From Leptospira dzoumogneensis (GTDB lineage Bacteria; Spirochaetota; Leptospiria; Leptospirales; Leptospiraceae): a stretch of 64,000 nt of DNA. The stretch spans positions 62,001 through 126,000 of the forward strand of contig NZ_RQHS01000022.1 in assembly GCF_004770895.1 (NCBI RefSeq), in the 5' to 3' direction. The translations under genes and the position numbers were made by a program. Positions 19,732 to 28,917 of the stretch are shown here, one piece after another; the first letter of the stretch is position 1, and each line of letters starts with the position of its first letter. The notes beneath the pieces were generated by a model that ran no database searches, was not told where the DNA came from, and saw only the letters and a list, made by a program, of their open reading frames with translations.

Positions 19732-20712
19732 ATGAGATCCGAAACTAAATCTTCATTCTTCATCCATTATATTATTTTAATACTACTGACCTTCTCCACT
19801 TCCCTGTTTGCCGTAGGGGGAGAAGAAAGGATCTATCCTCTCAGTATGGCTCAGGCAAAAACGGAACCTCAGCCTGAACAGGTAAAAAAAGAAGAAAGAA
19901 GGGTGGACCAAAGAAAAGGCCGCTGGTCCTTCCAATGGGGATATAATAGAGACTCTTATACTCAGAGTGATATCAATTTCAAGGGTCCCGGATATCATTT
20001 TACTCTGAAAGATGTGGTTGCCAGGGACAAACCGGAAAAATTTTCCACCGATGTGTACATGAACCCTTCTCTTTGGGAAATCCCTCAGTATAATTTTAAA
20101 CTTACCTATTATATAACTGATAATCTGTTCATCGCATTCGGACAAGACCATATGAAATATGTAATGTCCAGAGGACAGGCGGCCAATATCAGCGGCTACA
20201 TAGATCCGATGGCGATAGAATGGGCAAGACTTCATACTTCTTTCGAATCCGCTCCTTATGCATTATTATTTCCTAATAATATAAATCAGTTCGCAGGATA
20301 CCACGGAGGAGAAACGATCAATATCAGTCCGGACTTCCTGAAATTCGAACATACCGACGGACTTAATTATCTATTCGTAGATGTAGGTTATGTTGCACCG
20401 CTTTGGGTTTCTCCCAACGGAGAGAACGCATTCAGTTTAGTGGGTTCCGTCGGAGCAGGACCGGTAGTATGCAGAAGTGATGTAAGATTATTTGGAGAAG
20501 GTCATAATAATAGATTTCACCTTTCCGGATACGGAGTCTCAGGGTATTCCGCGCTTAGGATCGACTTATTCAAATCATTCTTCTTTGAATTCGGAGCAAA
20601 AGGTGGATATATAGACCTGACAAGCATCTATACGAACGGAAAATCCAAGGATAGAGCGACTCAGAATTTCGGATTTGTGGAAATGATTGCCTCCGCAGGC
20701 ATCACTTTTTAA
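19732..20712 (+). CDS. outer-membrane beta-barrel protein
   Basis: 326 residues from ATG 19732 (an in-frame ATG at 19669 lies inside the upstream hairpin and is discounted). Residues 1-28 are a signal peptide ([19 protein letters not shown]). A basic, charged linker ([17 protein letters not shown]) follows, then repeated amphipathic beta strands rich in Tyr/Phe/Gly and ending in ASAGITF, with the terminal Phe expected of an outer-membrane barrel. No specific family is recognised. The strand '[15 protein letters not shown]' and the Gly-rich '[12 protein letters not shown]' are typical barrel segments. It precedes ruvA by 11 nt, so the two probably share a transcript. Confidence 0.85.
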   Translation: MRSETKSSFFIHYIILILLTFSTSLFAVGGEERIYPLSMAQAKTEPQPEQVKKEERRVDQRKGRWSFQWGYNRDSYTQSDINFKGPGYHFTLKDVVARDKPEKFSTDVYMNPSLWEIPQYNFKLTYYITDNLFIAFGQDHMKYVMSRGQAANISGYIDPMAIEWARLHTSFESAPYALLFPNNINQFAGYHGGETINISPDFLKFEHTDGLNYLFVDVGYVAPLWVSPNGENAFSLVGSVGAGPVVCRSDVRLFGEGHNNRFHLSGYGVSGYSALRIDLFKSFFFEFGAKGGYIDLTSIYTNGKSKDRATQNFGFVEMIASAGITF

Positions 20713-20723
20713 ACTTTCCCGAC

Positions 20724-21359
20724 ATGATCTCAGGACTACAAGGTTCCATCCGAAAACTGGAAGTAGGCTCCGTACATTTAGATGTCCACGGAGTAACTTA
20801 CGAAATCGTAATTTCATTCAAGACCTATTGGGAATTGAAAGAATTCCAAACTTCCGCAAAAGAAGTCAGACTTCATATCTATCATTCCATCAACGAAAGA
20901 GGACAAAAACTTTTCGGATTCCTACAGGAAAGAGATAAAGAATTTTTTAAAGTGATGAAGGGCCTGCACGGAATAGGAGAAATGACTGCGCTCAAAGTTC
21001 TCTCCTTCTTCAGCCCTTGGGAATTACATAAGATCGCTTCCTCCGGAGCGGCAAAAGACCTGGAAAAAATCCCGAAAGTCAGAGCCAAAACCTCCGAAAA
21101 AATCTTTTTCGAAGTAAAACAAAATCTCAAAAAACTAGAATTGTTTTTGGAAGCCGGCTCGGAAGATCCTTCCGTTCCGGAAACCTCTAAAGAAAAACTT
21201 CCTTCTCCTGAAGATCGTTTTAAAGAAACCGCGGTCCAGGCACTTGTTCAACTAGGCTTCGAAGACAAATCCGCTCTCAAGGAAGTGGAGAAGATACTGA
21301 AAAAGCAAAGTTTTACGGATACCGGAGAGCTGATCCGAGAGATATTAAAAAACCTTTAA
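20724..21359 (+). CDS. ruvA: Holliday junction ATP-dependent DNA helicase, RuvA subunit
   Basis: 211 residues, normal RuvA size. The N-terminal OB-fold domain begins [13 protein letters not shown] and contains the strand '[16 protein letters not shown]'. Domain II has the helix-hairpin-helix '[18 protein letters not shown]' (about 73-90) and a second in '[20 protein letters not shown]' (about 113-132). The C-terminal domain III (about 165-211, [20 protein letters not shown]) is the flexible RuvB-contacting module. It binds Holliday junctions as a tetramer and loads RuvB for branch migration. No ruvB or ruvC gene is adjacent here. Confidence 0.95.
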   Translation: MISGLQGSIRKLEVGSVHLDVHGVTYEIVISFKTYWELKEFQTSAKEVRLHIYHSINERGQKLFGFLQERDKEFFKVMKGLHGIGEMTALKVLSFFSPWELHKIASSGAAKDLEKIPKVRAKTSEKIFFEVKQNLKKLELFLEAGSEDPSVPETSKEKLPSPEDRFKETAVQALVQLGFEDKSALKEVEKILKKQSFTDTGELIREILKNL

Positions 21360-21673
21360 ATAGTAGAGCGGCACTGAGAACGGGATTCATTCGTATGTTG
21401 GAACTCCTACGTGGGATTGAAGGGCGCCCCCGCCCACGTTCGGGTGGAGGAGGCGGGCTTGTGGGAGAAGCCTTTCCCCCTATACACGAAAATCCCCTAA
21501 ACTACAACCCAAATTTTCACTCACAACATTTGTAGGAATTCCAACATCTCCCTTGCGTCTCCTCATCTCTCCTTCTCTCCGGAATCAATATTCCAGTTCA
21601 TATTCAAAAAATCTAAAGAATCAATTTGACTTTCCTTAAGAAACAATTCAATTTCTCTCCGGAGGAAATCAAT
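21360..21673. other. intergenic region with palindromes and a GC-rich hairpin
   Basis: 314 bp between ruvA and the protease gene. It holds two copies of the GTAGGAATTCCTAC-type motif (21397-21410 and 21532-21545) and a GC-rich inverted repeat (CCCGCCCAC at 21429-21437 against GGTGGAGGAGGCGGG at 21443-21457). I see no RNA gene or open frame. Confidence 0.5.
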
Positions 21674-22096
21674 TTGGGAAGAATTTATCAAAAAGCGGAA
21701 TTGCAAAATACTATGGATATTCTGGACCATAAGAATGGGAGAATTCCTTCGGAAAACATCCGAAAATTGGAACTCGAATTCCTTGTGGATACTGGGGCCG
21801 CGATGATCTGTCTACCTGCGGATCTGATCCAAACTTTAGGACTTCAACCATTATACAGCAGACCTGCAATCACTGCAAATGGAACAGTACAATCCAAGAT
21901 ATTCTCTCCCATTCAACTCAAGATCTGGGACAGAGAATGCAATTTAGAAGTAATGGAACTCCCAATCGGAACTCCTCCGCTCTTAGGCTATCTCGCCTTA
22001 GAAACATTGGACTTATATCCAAATCCACAAAAACAAATCTTAGAAGGAAATCCAAAATACAACGGCCAAATGATGATTTATTTGTTAGTAGCATAA
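21674..22096 (+). CDS. retropepsin-like aspartic protease
   Basis: 140 residues from a TTG at 21674, chosen because a full GGAGGAA ribosome site sits 6 nt upstream (21661-21667); the in-frame frame extends to 21626 but lacks such a site. The active-site motif is LVDTGAAMICLP with Asp39, as in single-domain bacterial and retroviral aspartic proteases that act as homodimers. The second half, PIGTPPLLGYLALETLDLYPNP, contains the LG..(A/T)LE motif typical of the retropepsin-like 'clan AA' family, in which ILG..FL is usual. No signal peptide is seen, so it is probably cytoplasmic. The substrate is unknown. Confidence 0.82.
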   Translation: MGRIYQKAELQNTMDILDHKNGRIPSENIRKLELEFLVDTGAAMICLPADLIQTLGLQPLYSRPAITANGTVQSKIFSPIQLKIWDRECNLEVMELPIGTPPLLGYLALETLDLYPNPQKQILEGNPKYNGQMMIYLLVA

Positions 22097-22143
22097 AATC
22101 AATTCCCAAATACCTATTCAAATAAGGATCTGAGAACTTCATT

Positions 22144-22157
22144 GTAGGAATTCCAAC
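22144..22157. repeat. GTAGGAATTCCTAC-family palindrome
   Basis: GTAGGAATTCCAAC, one mismatch from a perfect 14-bp palindrome. It sits in the 74-bp gap between the convergent protease and cyclase genes. Identical to the copy at 21532-21545. Confidence 0.7.
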
Positions 22158-22170
22158 AAATCAGGCAAAT

Positions 22171-23535
22171 TCACTCATCAACCAACACTTCCGCCACTTC
22201 CCCTGCAAGCAAATTCGCATAACGCTTCTCGAATTCAGAATTCGGGACACGCGGTTCCCCGGCTCTATGTAATTCCGGCAAGAGGCCGTTTACAAAATAC
22301 ATTTTAATATTTCCCTTATGTTTTGCAGCGATCTCCCCGCGATATTCGCAGTCAAAAAAATCTTTTACCAGTGCATAAGTCGCACCTGAGATATTGATCT
22401 TACCCGTGGCTCCGGAAGATTCACATCTACTCGCGGTATTTACCGTATCACTCCAAACATCATAAGCGAACTTCTTCTCACCTATAACTCCTGCAACCAA
22501 GTCGCCTGAGTGAATTCCCAATCGAAGCTGCCAGTAGGGAAGATTCTGAGAGGCTTTAATTTCTTTCATCTGATTCATGAATGCTTGGATCTCGAGTGCA
22601 GCTAATACACAATCCACGGCGTGAGTGGCACTACTATTAGGAATGCCTCCCACAAACATATAACTGTCTCCGATAGTTTTGAGTTTCTCCAATTTGTATC
22701 GATCCATCAGACTATCAAAATAGGAAAAACATCGATCTAACTCAGCGACCAGTTCACCTGGTCCGAGCGATTCTGAAATTTTAGTAAAGCCCTCGAAATC
22801 GGTAAAACAAACCGTTGCAGAAGGAAAATGTCTGGGTTTACTGATCCCTTTCTCCTTCAGTTCATCAGCTACTTCTCTGGGCAAAATATTAAGAAGAAGT
22901 TTCTCTGACTGAGCATGTTCCTTGGACAGTTTGTCCTCGGCGGTATTGACCGCCTTTACGAACTGATAAATGATGAAAACCAAAACTATCGTCATAAGAG
23001 TAAGTGGGGGCATCAAATAATCTGCTGGCACAACCCATCTAGGAGGACCGAAGATTGCCGAGCCGCCGAATACTCTATAATAATACTGAGTGGTCAGGAA
23101 GAGAATTACTGGAATAATCACAAGACTCCAAAGGGTTTTCGCCTGAGAGCGCGGGATCATCAGAAATGGCAAAATAGAAGAGATCAAAAATCCAAGAGGC
23201 GCAGGGTCGTCTGCTTGCGCAAGTGTTAGAACAGCAAATTGATAATTCATCGCCACAAGCGTCATAACCGCTGCGGCCGCGAGACTCCGCTTAGTCAGGA
23301 GGTATCGGGCAATCCCCAGAATAATCAGGAAGATGATGGTCATGGAATAGGAATATAGATGCGTTTCGGGAGGTTCAGTAAAATAAATCGGTATCACTAG
23401 CAGTGTTGGAATTGCAAACATTATGAACTGTGTAGATCCAGTGATACGCATAGCCCGTGCCTCGTGATCGTTGAGACCTTGTGTAAGTTTGGTTAATTGG
23501 ACCCAATCTATGAACCTGCGGAAACGTAAAATCAT
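22171..23535 (-). CDS. membrane-bound class III adenylate cyclase
   Basis: 454 residues. Residues 33-195 hold about six transmembrane segments with no extracellular sensor domain. A helical linker (AEDKLSKEHAQSEKLLLNILP, about 199-219) is the signalling helix common ahead of class III cyclases. The catalytic domain spans about 235-420: metal-binding Asp246 (CFTDFEGFT) and Asp290 (TIGDSYM), adenine-recognising Lys286 and Asp359 (YDVWSDTVN), and transition-state Asn366/Arg370. All residues needed for ATP to cAMP conversion are present. It forms dimers at the inner membrane. The signal it senses is unknown. Confidence 0.93.
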   Translation of the reverse strand: MILRFRRFIDWVQLTKLTQGLNDHEARAMRITGSTQFIMFAIPTLLVIPIYFTEPPETHLYSYSMTIIFLIILGIARYLLTKRSLAAAAVMTLVAMNYQFAVLTLAQADDPAPLGFLISSILPFLMIPRSQAKTLWSLVIIPVILFLTTQYYYRVFGGSAIFGPPRWVVPADYLMPPLTLMTIVLVFIIYQFVKAVNTAEDKLSKEHAQSEKLLLNILPREVADELKEKGISKPRHFPSATVCFTDFEGFTKISESLGPGELVAELDRCFSYFDSLMDRYKLEKLKTIGDSYMFVGGIPNSSATHAVDCVLAALEIQAFMNQMKEIKASQNLPYWQLRLGIHSGDLVAGVIGEKKFAYDVWSDTVNTASRCESSGATGKINISGATYALVKDFFDCEYRGEIAAKHKGNIKMYFVNGLLPELHRAGEPRVPNSEFEKRYANLLAGEVAEVLVDE

Positions 23536-23620
23536 CCGGCAAGAGAATCATAAAAATTAACCAACGCAAGCTTTCTTTGAGAAAGTTACTCACTTCTACT
23601 TCGCATTTTTGCGGGAAAAA

Positions 23621-23645
23621 ATCTCTCTGCGACTTCGCGCCTCTA
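23621..23645. repeat. CACGCAGAG-family single arm, copy 5
   Basis: A lone right-type arm (ATCTCTCTGCGACTTCGCGC and following) between the cyclase gene and the DUF819 gene, overlapping the last bases of the latter. The opposite arm is missing. Confidence 0.6.
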
Positions 23646-24785
23646 TCTTGCCAAAAACCAATACACCGCCAAACCCAAATAATTCCCCACCGCATAACCG
23701 ATCAGCCCAGTCAAGATCCCCAGGATCAGCACACCTCTATTCCCAATTGCTGCCGCAACGGAAGGCACAAACGCAGGACCGTAAATACTGGAAACGGAAG
23801 TGATGATCCAAGTATCCACAGGGATCCTAAACAAGATCCCGAAAAGTAAATGAAGAAGGATCGCAATCGACATAGTTGCAAGTACGATCAGAAGCACACC
23901 GGAAGCTCCTTTAACCAAACTTCCAAAATCCGCTAAAAATCCGATGGCAACCGAGAATATTAGAATAAAATAATATCCCACAGGATAAGTATTCAAACTC
24001 CTTACTTTTTTAGAAAATGAGATACCGATTCCCCAGGTAGTGATCCCCAATAGGATCAAAGGGGCAGAAGCAGTTCCTAAAATCACTTGAGAGACCCCGA
24101 GAGAAACAGCAAGTCCCAAAACGGATAGAGTAATTCCTATTAACAAGCGAAGAATAGGGTTTTTAGGAGAGGCCTGGATTTCAGGTACAACTCCTTCTTC
24201 TTCTCCCCCACTCGCAGCCTCAGGCTTTAGAAAAATAGAATATATTTTTTTGGAAAAGCTAAGAAGGAATAAAAGATATATTCCTCCAATCAAAAGATCC
24301 ACTGTATTTACGAGTGCAATTGTTGCTTTTCCTGTATCCAGCGCCAAACCGATCGCATTCGAATTCGGAGTTCCTCCCGTATATAAACCTGCGAGCATTC
24401 CGCCTATTTTAGAAGATTCAGGATGCAAAGAGCTTAAGAAAAATCCTACGGAAACGGAAGAGATAGCGACAGCAATACAGGAAAGGAAGAAGGAGAATAA
24501 TGCAAGTCTTGCCTCTTTAATCCCTCTCAGAAAATCGGAAGAAGCAAGTAAGAGTGGGATCGCAATCGGGATTGAAATTTCGGAAATTGTTTCTGCGATC
24601 TTCTTAGGTAAAAACTCAGTTGGGATTAAGTTCCCTAATATAATTCCGGAAGCATAGCATAGAACTACAGGACCTAAAAACCCCAGCCACTTATTCTTCT
24701 TGGAAAGACTTCCTGCCAACCATGGAAATCCGAGAACAAATCCTAAGAATAAAACGGAGATTATCCAATGGAATATTTCAGACAT
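23643..24785 (-). CDS. DUF819 family membrane protein
   Basis: 380 residues, almost entirely hydrophobic, with about ten or eleven transmembrane segments. The signature is 'GGMLAGLYTGGTPNSNAIGLAL' (about 127-148) and its partner near the C-terminus 'ITSVSSIYGPAFVPSVAAAIGNRGVLILGILTGLIGYAVGNYLG'. Together these identify the DUF819 family, whose two-fold repeated architecture resembles secondary carriers of the sodium-dependent type. The substrate is not known. It starts at ATG 24785 and nothing adjacent on the same strand explains its role. Confidence 0.88.
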   Translation of the reverse strand: MSEIFHWIISVLFLGFVLGFPWLAGSLSKKNKWLGFLGPVVLCYASGIILGNLIPTEFLPKKIAETISEISIPIAIPLLLASSDFLRGIKEARLALFSFFLSCIAVAISSVSVGFFLSSLHPESSKIGGMLAGLYTGGTPNSNAIGLALDTGKATIALVNTVDLLIGGIYLLFLLSFSKKIYSIFLKPEAASGGEEEGVVPEIQASPKNPILRLLIGITLSVLGLAVSLGVSQVILGTASAPLILLGITTWGIGISFSKKVRSLNTYPVGYYFILIFSVAIGFLADFGSLVKGASGVLLIVLATMSIAILLHLLFGILFRIPVDTWIITSVSSIYGPAFVPSVAAAIGNRGVLILGILTGLIGYAVGNYLGLAVYWFLAR

Positions 24786-25140
24786 CTTCTCTCCCGATCT
24801 TTTCCAAATGTACTAAGATCTCCAGGACCATCCCAAATCCAAACCTCATAAATAACAGATTTTATTCTGCTATATTGAATTTTGACCAGAATTCAGGCCA
24901 ATAAACTGGGCCATAGAATCATATTTTGAACTTCTCTAAAAGTCTAAAATTTCCTGCTAAATCGGCGATTTCTGGCGGTTTATCTAGGACAAATCCGAGG
25001 TCTGGAGTTCCTACCTGAAAAAATTACCGATTTTTAGCCGACCCTGGTGAAAAAAACTTGTAAGAAATACTTCATATTCAAAGTAATATACTTTAAGAAT
25101 AAACTATTAATTCCTGAATTAATAGAAGGAAGTATTCAAA
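24786..25140. other. divergent intergenic region between DUF819 and doxX
   Basis: 355 bp containing promoters in both directions. I see a GTAGGAATTCCTAC-like copy at 25001-25014 and, just before doxX, a small inverted repeat AAAGTA/TACTTT (25079-25093) and the 22-bp palindrome listed separately. No gene is apparent. Confidence 0.5.
25104..25125 (+). promoter_or_regulatory. palindromic operator candidate in front of doxX
   Basis: CTATTAATTC and GAATTAATAG are perfect inverted 10-mers separated by 2 bp. The site ends where the AGAAGGA ribosome site of doxX begins (25124-25130), so a bound repressor would block the leader. The dyad size suits MarR/HxlR-type regulators, which often control doxX genes. 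None is encoded nearby. Confidence 0.55.
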
Positions 25141-25587
25141 ATGTTAGAAACATTATTAGCAACCAGCAGCGATATCGTCCCACTGGTCTTAAGATTAACC
25201 CTAGGGATCGTAATCTTCCCACATGGCGCTCAAAAATTATTGGGCTGGTTCGGCGGTTACGGCTTCAAAGGAACTTACGGTTATTTTACTCAAACTGCAG
25301 GACTTCCAGGGATCATCGCATTCTTAGTTATTATTGGTGAGTCATTCGGTTCAGTAGCGCTAATCCTAGGACTACTAACTCGAGTTTCCGCAATTGGTAT
25401 CGGTATCATCATGCTTGGAGCAGCCCTACTCGTTCATAGAGAACATGGATTTTTTATAAACTGGTTCGGAGCTCAAAAAGGAGAAGGTTACGAATTCCAA
25501 ATATTGGCTATCGGACTTGCGATCGCACTCGCAATCGTTGGCGGAGGAGCTTACTCTCTCGACCTAGCTATTCTTTCTTCCATATAA
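25141..25587 (+). CDS. DoxX family membrane protein
   Basis: 148 residues with four transmembrane segments, the normal DoxX size. 'PLVLRLTLGIVIFPHGAQKLLGWFGGYG' (residues 17-44) is the family hallmark (R...G..f..hG..Kl.g.fGG.G), followed by 'PGIIAFLVIIGESFGSVALILGLLTR' and 'IGIGIIMLGAALLVH'. DoxX-like proteins sit in the inner membrane and are linked to quinol or thiol redox balance in several bacteria, but the reaction of this subfamily is not established. It starts at ATG 25141 behind AGAAGGA and appears to be a single-gene transcript. Confidence 0.92.
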   Translation: MLETLLATSSDIVPLVLRLTLGIVIFPHGAQKLLGWFGGYGFKGTYGYFTQTAGLPGIIAFLVIIGESFGSVALILGLLTRVSAIGIGIIMLGAALLVHREHGFFINWFGAQKGEGYEFQILAIGLAIALAIVGGGAYSLDLAILSSI

Positions 25588-25598
25588 TATAGCACTAT

Positions 25599-25745
25599 CT
25601 CACGCAGAGTCGCAAAGACGCTGAGTATTTTCTGCAGTAGGAACTCTTACGAGTCAGGTAAAACCTCAACGTTCTCTGCGGCTCCGTGCCTCTGTGTGAC
25701 AATTTTAATTTTTCAATTTCACACAGAGCCACAAAGACACTGAGC
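25599..25745. repeat. CACGCAGAG-family repeat, three arms, copy 6
   Basis: Arms at 25599-25625 (CTCACGCAGAGTCGCAAAGA and following), 25671-25700 (inverted) and 25714-25745 (CACACAGAGCCACAAAGACA and following, in the left-arm orientation). A GTAGGAATTCCTAC-like copy (25637-25650) lies in the first spacer. The region separates doxX from the convergent rhodanese gene. Confidence 0.85.
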
Positions 25746-25756
25746 ACAACAAGAAT

Positions 25757-27241
25757 CTAATACTTATACGCCTTATCTTCTGCCTGAGCCTTACGTGTAG
25801 TAGTCGCAGAAGGATCAATATCCGCCTGAGCCACAGTCACATATGGGCTTCCGGTTCCACCGGAAGAATGTGAATTATAATTAATGTTCCCACCTGGAGC
25901 ATAACTCAAATCTACCGTATCCGTTCTGAAAGGAGAAGTTAAGGAAAGTTTGTTAAAACTAGTTCCTTCCGTAGAATCAGGATATTCTGCAACAAGAGAA
26001 GTCCATTCCACTAAAGAACCATCATAGAATACAGTAGGATATCCTAATATATTCTGAGAAACAAATCCGTTTACCTGAGCTTCAAAGTTTGTTCTACATT
26101 GAGAAACGATCGTAGCTCCCGCAGTGTAACCGGCCCCACCTGTTCCGGTATTCGCAAAAATGCCCGCAAGAGTCGCCTTATCCTTAAATCTATAACCGGT
26201 CGTAGAAGTATCTAACAGAGACGCCCAAGGAAAAGTTTTTGCTCCTTTGATCCTGGTTTCGAATAGAACATATTTTTTCGGAGTTCCACTTGTGCCGGCA
26301 GCAGGTGCACCGGAATCATTCCATGCAGTTGTGATATGATTCGCTCCAGAGTTCGTAATTCCAACTGTTTGATCAAACTGGTTCGTAGGTCTTGCATCCA
26401 CAATGATCTGAGTCCCGGTAAGTCCACTGATAGAAGCACTTCCATTATTCTTAGCGATCTTAATGATATCTTCTAAGGTAAGAGTGATGATCGTATTATC
26501 CACGCGAAGTTGTTTAACACTAAAGTTTCCATTTGCATTCGGAGCAATATCCTTACTCGCAGAAAGATAAGTCGCATTCGTAAAATTAGTCCTGATATCT
26601 CCGTTCAAGATCGCGAGATGTTTGATATCCGCTCCCCAATATCTAAGCCAATAAATTCCTCTAGTAATATCTTGGGTTTGGCTTCCGTTCGAATAAGCAG
26701 TGCCGTTATTGTTTGCGGATCCTACAGCAAAAACTACCAGGTCCTGATTCAAATTGATCCCGAATACTTTCAACCATTGGTCCACAGTTTGGCCATCCGC
26801 TTGGTAACGAACTGAGTTTCTAATAAGCCCTGTGTCTCTTTGCTGGTTAAAACGAAATCCGGCTTGGAAATCGTCCAGATGATACACATAGACCCCGTTC
26901 GCATTATCAGACTTGATGTAGGATCTCCCACTTGTATCTCCCGAAAAATTGTTCGCGAGACTACTCTGCAAGATCACAAGTTTACCGCTGATATGAGCCG
27001 GCTTTTGGTTTTGCCAATCGCTTACCCAAGATTCCAAACGAGAAGCGGTTACAAGTCCCCACTCGTTATCTTCATAAGAAGCCGCGGACTCATTTGTTAA
27101 ATCTGCCGCGGAACTGACCGGAATGGAAGAACCGAACCCGGCCAAAACAGCCAAAGCGGAATTGGAGTCAGAACCTCCAGAATCGCAGGAGACAAACGTC
27201 CCCAAAGTTAGGCTTACCAGCCCAATATAGATCACCTTCAT
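25757..27241 (-). CDS. rhodanese-domain lipoprotein (putative sulfurtransferase)
   Basis: 494 residues. The signal peptide ends in GTFVSC, making Cys19 the lipid anchor, followed by a Ser/Gly/Asp-rich tether. Two rhodanese-like units can be seen. The first (about 85-225, LVVFAVGSANNN, IYWLRYWGADIKHLAILNGD) lacks a cysteine in its loop. The second (about 275-415, IIVDARPTNQFD) has the active-site loop 'ATIVSQCRTNFEA' with Cys382, then 'LGYPTVFYDGSLVEW', as in thiosulfate/3-mercaptopyruvate sulfurtransferases. A surface or periplasmic tandem rhodanese is less common than the cytoplasmic type. The sulfur donor is unknown. It starts at ATG 27239-27241. Confidence 0.87.
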   Translation of the reverse strand: MKVIYIGLVSLTLGTFVSCDSGGSDSNSALAVLAGFGSSIPVSSAADLTNESAASYEDNEWGLVTASRLESWVSDWQNQKPAHISGKLVILQSSLANNFSGDTSGRSYIKSDNANGVYVYHLDDFQAGFRFNQQRDTGLIRNSVRYQADGQTVDQWLKVFGINLNQDLVVFAVGSANNNGTAYSNGSQTQDITRGIYWLRYWGADIKHLAILNGDIRTNFTNATYLSASKDIAPNANGNFSVKQLRVDNTIITLTLEDIIKIAKNNGSASISGLTGTQIIVDARPTNQFDQTVGITNSGANHITTAWNDSGAPAAGTSGTPKKYVLFETRIKGAKTFPWASLLDTSTTGYRFKDKATLAGIFANTGTGGAGYTAGATIVSQCRTNFEAQVNGFVSQNILGYPTVFYDGSLVEWTSLVAEYPDSTEGTSFNKLSLTSPFRTDTVDLSYAPGGNINYNSHSSGGTGSPYVTVAQADIDPSATTTRKAQAEDKAYKY

Positions 27242-27407
27242 TTTATATTTCTCCTAACGTGGCAAGCCACGAGTTAATCCTTTCTGCTTAGAATGATCCT
27301 AAAGATCAGTCGAAATATACAATATAGCAGAAAATAAGACGCAATAACGAAAAATATATTGAATGAGTTTCTAAAGTATTGTCACAGAAATGTCCAGCTT
27401 AGAAAGA

Positions 27408-27437
27408 CCCTCTGCGTCTTCGCGGCTCTGCGTGAGA
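27408..27437. repeat. CACGCAGAG-family single arm, copy 7
   Basis: A lone right-type arm (CTCTGCGTCTTCGCGGCTCT and following) that ends exactly where structured element B begins. Confidence 0.65.
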
Positions 27438-27442
27438 TAAAA

Positions 27443-27568
27443 CCCGCCAGGGATGCGGCGGGTTACGAGCGACCCGTAGGGAGCGAAGTAAGTCCGAGAT
27501 AGCCGGAGGCGTTCATCGAGGACCACAGCCCGGAGCAAGCCCGGTCTTTGCGAAGCAAAGAGGCGGCC
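27443..27568. repeat. structured intergenic element B (closing stem CCGCC/GGCGG)
   Basis: About 125 nt. CCGCC (27444-27448) can pair with GGCGG (27562-27566). Inside are a hairpin AACCCGCC/GGCGGGTT (27441-27463), the shared block AGCCCGGAGCAAGCCCGG, and CTTTGC-GAA-GCAAAG (27546-27560). The last is equivalent to, but different in sequence from, the terminal hairpin of element A at 6273-6291. Confidence 0.65.
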
Positions 27569-27718
27569 AAAACTTAAACTTGGACCAAGGTTTGTATCAG
27601 CATTTCAATTCTCTTGTGGGAACTCCTACCGAAAGGGGATGGACAGGATTCTTCCAGGTAAAATCCTTAGAAAAAGCATTCCAAACTGAACTCACATCCA
27701 AAAAAACAAGGTTGATTC

Positions 27719-28891
27719 ATGAAAATTCACGAGTACCAGGCCAAGGAAATCCTGAGACGCCATAACGCCAAAGTTCCTTTCGGCGTAGTAATTGATAAAA
27801 AAGAAGACGGTGCAAAAGCACACGAAGAAGTTTCTTCCAAAACGGGAGCATCTGTAGTAGTCGTAAAAGCCCAAATCCACGCCGGTGGTAGAGGAAAAGG
27901 CGGCGGAGTTAAAGTTACCAAAACTAAAGAAGACGCGTTAGCAGCCATCGATAAGATCCTAGGCATGCAGCTCATCACTCCTCAAACTGGACCTGAAGGT
28001 AAAAAAGTTTTAAAAGTTTATCTTGAGCAAGGGATCAATATCGCGAAGGAATTTTATTTAAGCGTACTATTAGATCGCGCGATCCGCAAAACGATCATCA
28101 TGGCTTCTACAGAAGGTGGAATGGAGATCGAAGAAGTTGCGGAAACCCATCCTGAAAAAATCCTGAAGATCGCCGTAGATCCAGGTATCGGATTACAACC
28201 GAACCAAGCTTCTCAACTTGCTTTTGATCTTGGACTTCCTGCTGAATCCCATAAATCTTTCAAAGCTCTTCTTACTTCCGTTTATAATGCTTATATTAAA
28301 GAAGATGCATCCTTATTAGAGATCAATCCTTTGATCCTTACTAAAGAGAACGAGATCATCGCAGGTGACTGTAAGATCGACTTAGATGAGAACGCTTTAT
28401 ATCGCCATCCGGAAAACGCTGCATTCAGAGACATCTCCGAAGAAGATCCTTTAGAAGTCCAAGCAAGCGAATACAATATCAACTATGTTAAGTTAGATGG
28501 AAACATCGGCTGTATGGTGAACGGTGCTGGTCTTGCAATGGCAACCATGGACATCGTTAAACTTGCGGGCGCCGAACCTGCAAACTTCCTAGACGTGGGC
28601 GGTGGGGCTAACGTTACCACTGTTACCAACGGATTTAAACTTATCCTGGGAGATCCGAACGTTAAAGGGATCTTCATCAATATCTTCGGAGGGATCGTTC
28701 GTTGCGACCGAGTTGCTCTGGGGATCATCGAAGCTGCTAAAGCTGTGAACATTAATGTTCCATTAGTAGTTCGTTTAAAAGGAACCAACGCGGAAGAAGG
28801 TAAAAAAATCCTGAACGAATCCGGTCTGAACATCATCGGAGAAGAGGATCTTCGCACCGCGGCTAAAAAAGTGGCAGATGCCATTAAATAA
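27719..28891 (+). CDS. sucC: succinate-CoA ligase (ADP-forming), beta subunit
   Basis: 390 residues, the normal SucC length. It begins [20 protein letters not shown], the start typical of the family. The ATP-grasp domain covers about residues 1-235 ('[18 protein letters not shown]' at about 45-62 is the nucleotide-binding Gly-rich loop; '[26 protein letters not shown]' holds the metal ligands). The C-terminal CoA-ligase domain has '[21 protein letters not shown]' and '[17 protein letters not shown]', which contact the alpha subunit. The enzyme makes ATP from succinyl-CoA in the TCA cycle. sucD follows after 26 nt. Confidence 0.97.
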   Translation: MKIHEYQAKEILRRHNAKVPFGVVIDKKEDGAKAHEEVSSKTGASVVVVKAQIHAGGRGKGGGVKVTKTKEDALAAIDKILGMQLITPQTGPEGKKVLKVYLEQGINIAKEFYLSVLLDRAIRKTIIMASTEGGMEIEEVAETHPEKILKIAVDPGIGLQPNQASQLAFDLGLPAESHKSFKALLTSVYNAYIKEDASLLEINPLILTKENEIIAGDCKIDLDENALYRHPENAAFRDISEEDPLEVQASEYNINYVKLDGNIGCMVNGAGLAMATMDIVKLAGAEPANFLDVGGGANVTTVTNGFKLILGDPNVKGIFINIFGGIVRCDRVALGIIEAAKAVNINVPLVVRLKGTNAEEGKKILNESGLNIIGEEDLRTAAKKVADAIK

Positions 28892-28917
28892 ATAACATAA
28901 GGTTAACTTAATATAAC

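Larger units (their letters stand above)
27242..27718. other. divergent intergenic region upstream of sucC, rich in repeats
   Basis: 477 bp. It holds an AT-rich promoter-like stretch (27290-27380), a single CACGCAGAG-type arm (27408-27437), structured element B (27443-27568) and a GTAGGAATTCCTAC-family copy (27616-27629). No tRNA or open frame is seen. The sucC promoter is probably within the last 100 bp. Confidence 0.6.

Noticed and set aside
27242..27718. tRNA or other stable RNA gene
   Set aside because: The GC-rich hairpins do not form a cloverleaf, and they match the repeat element B instead.
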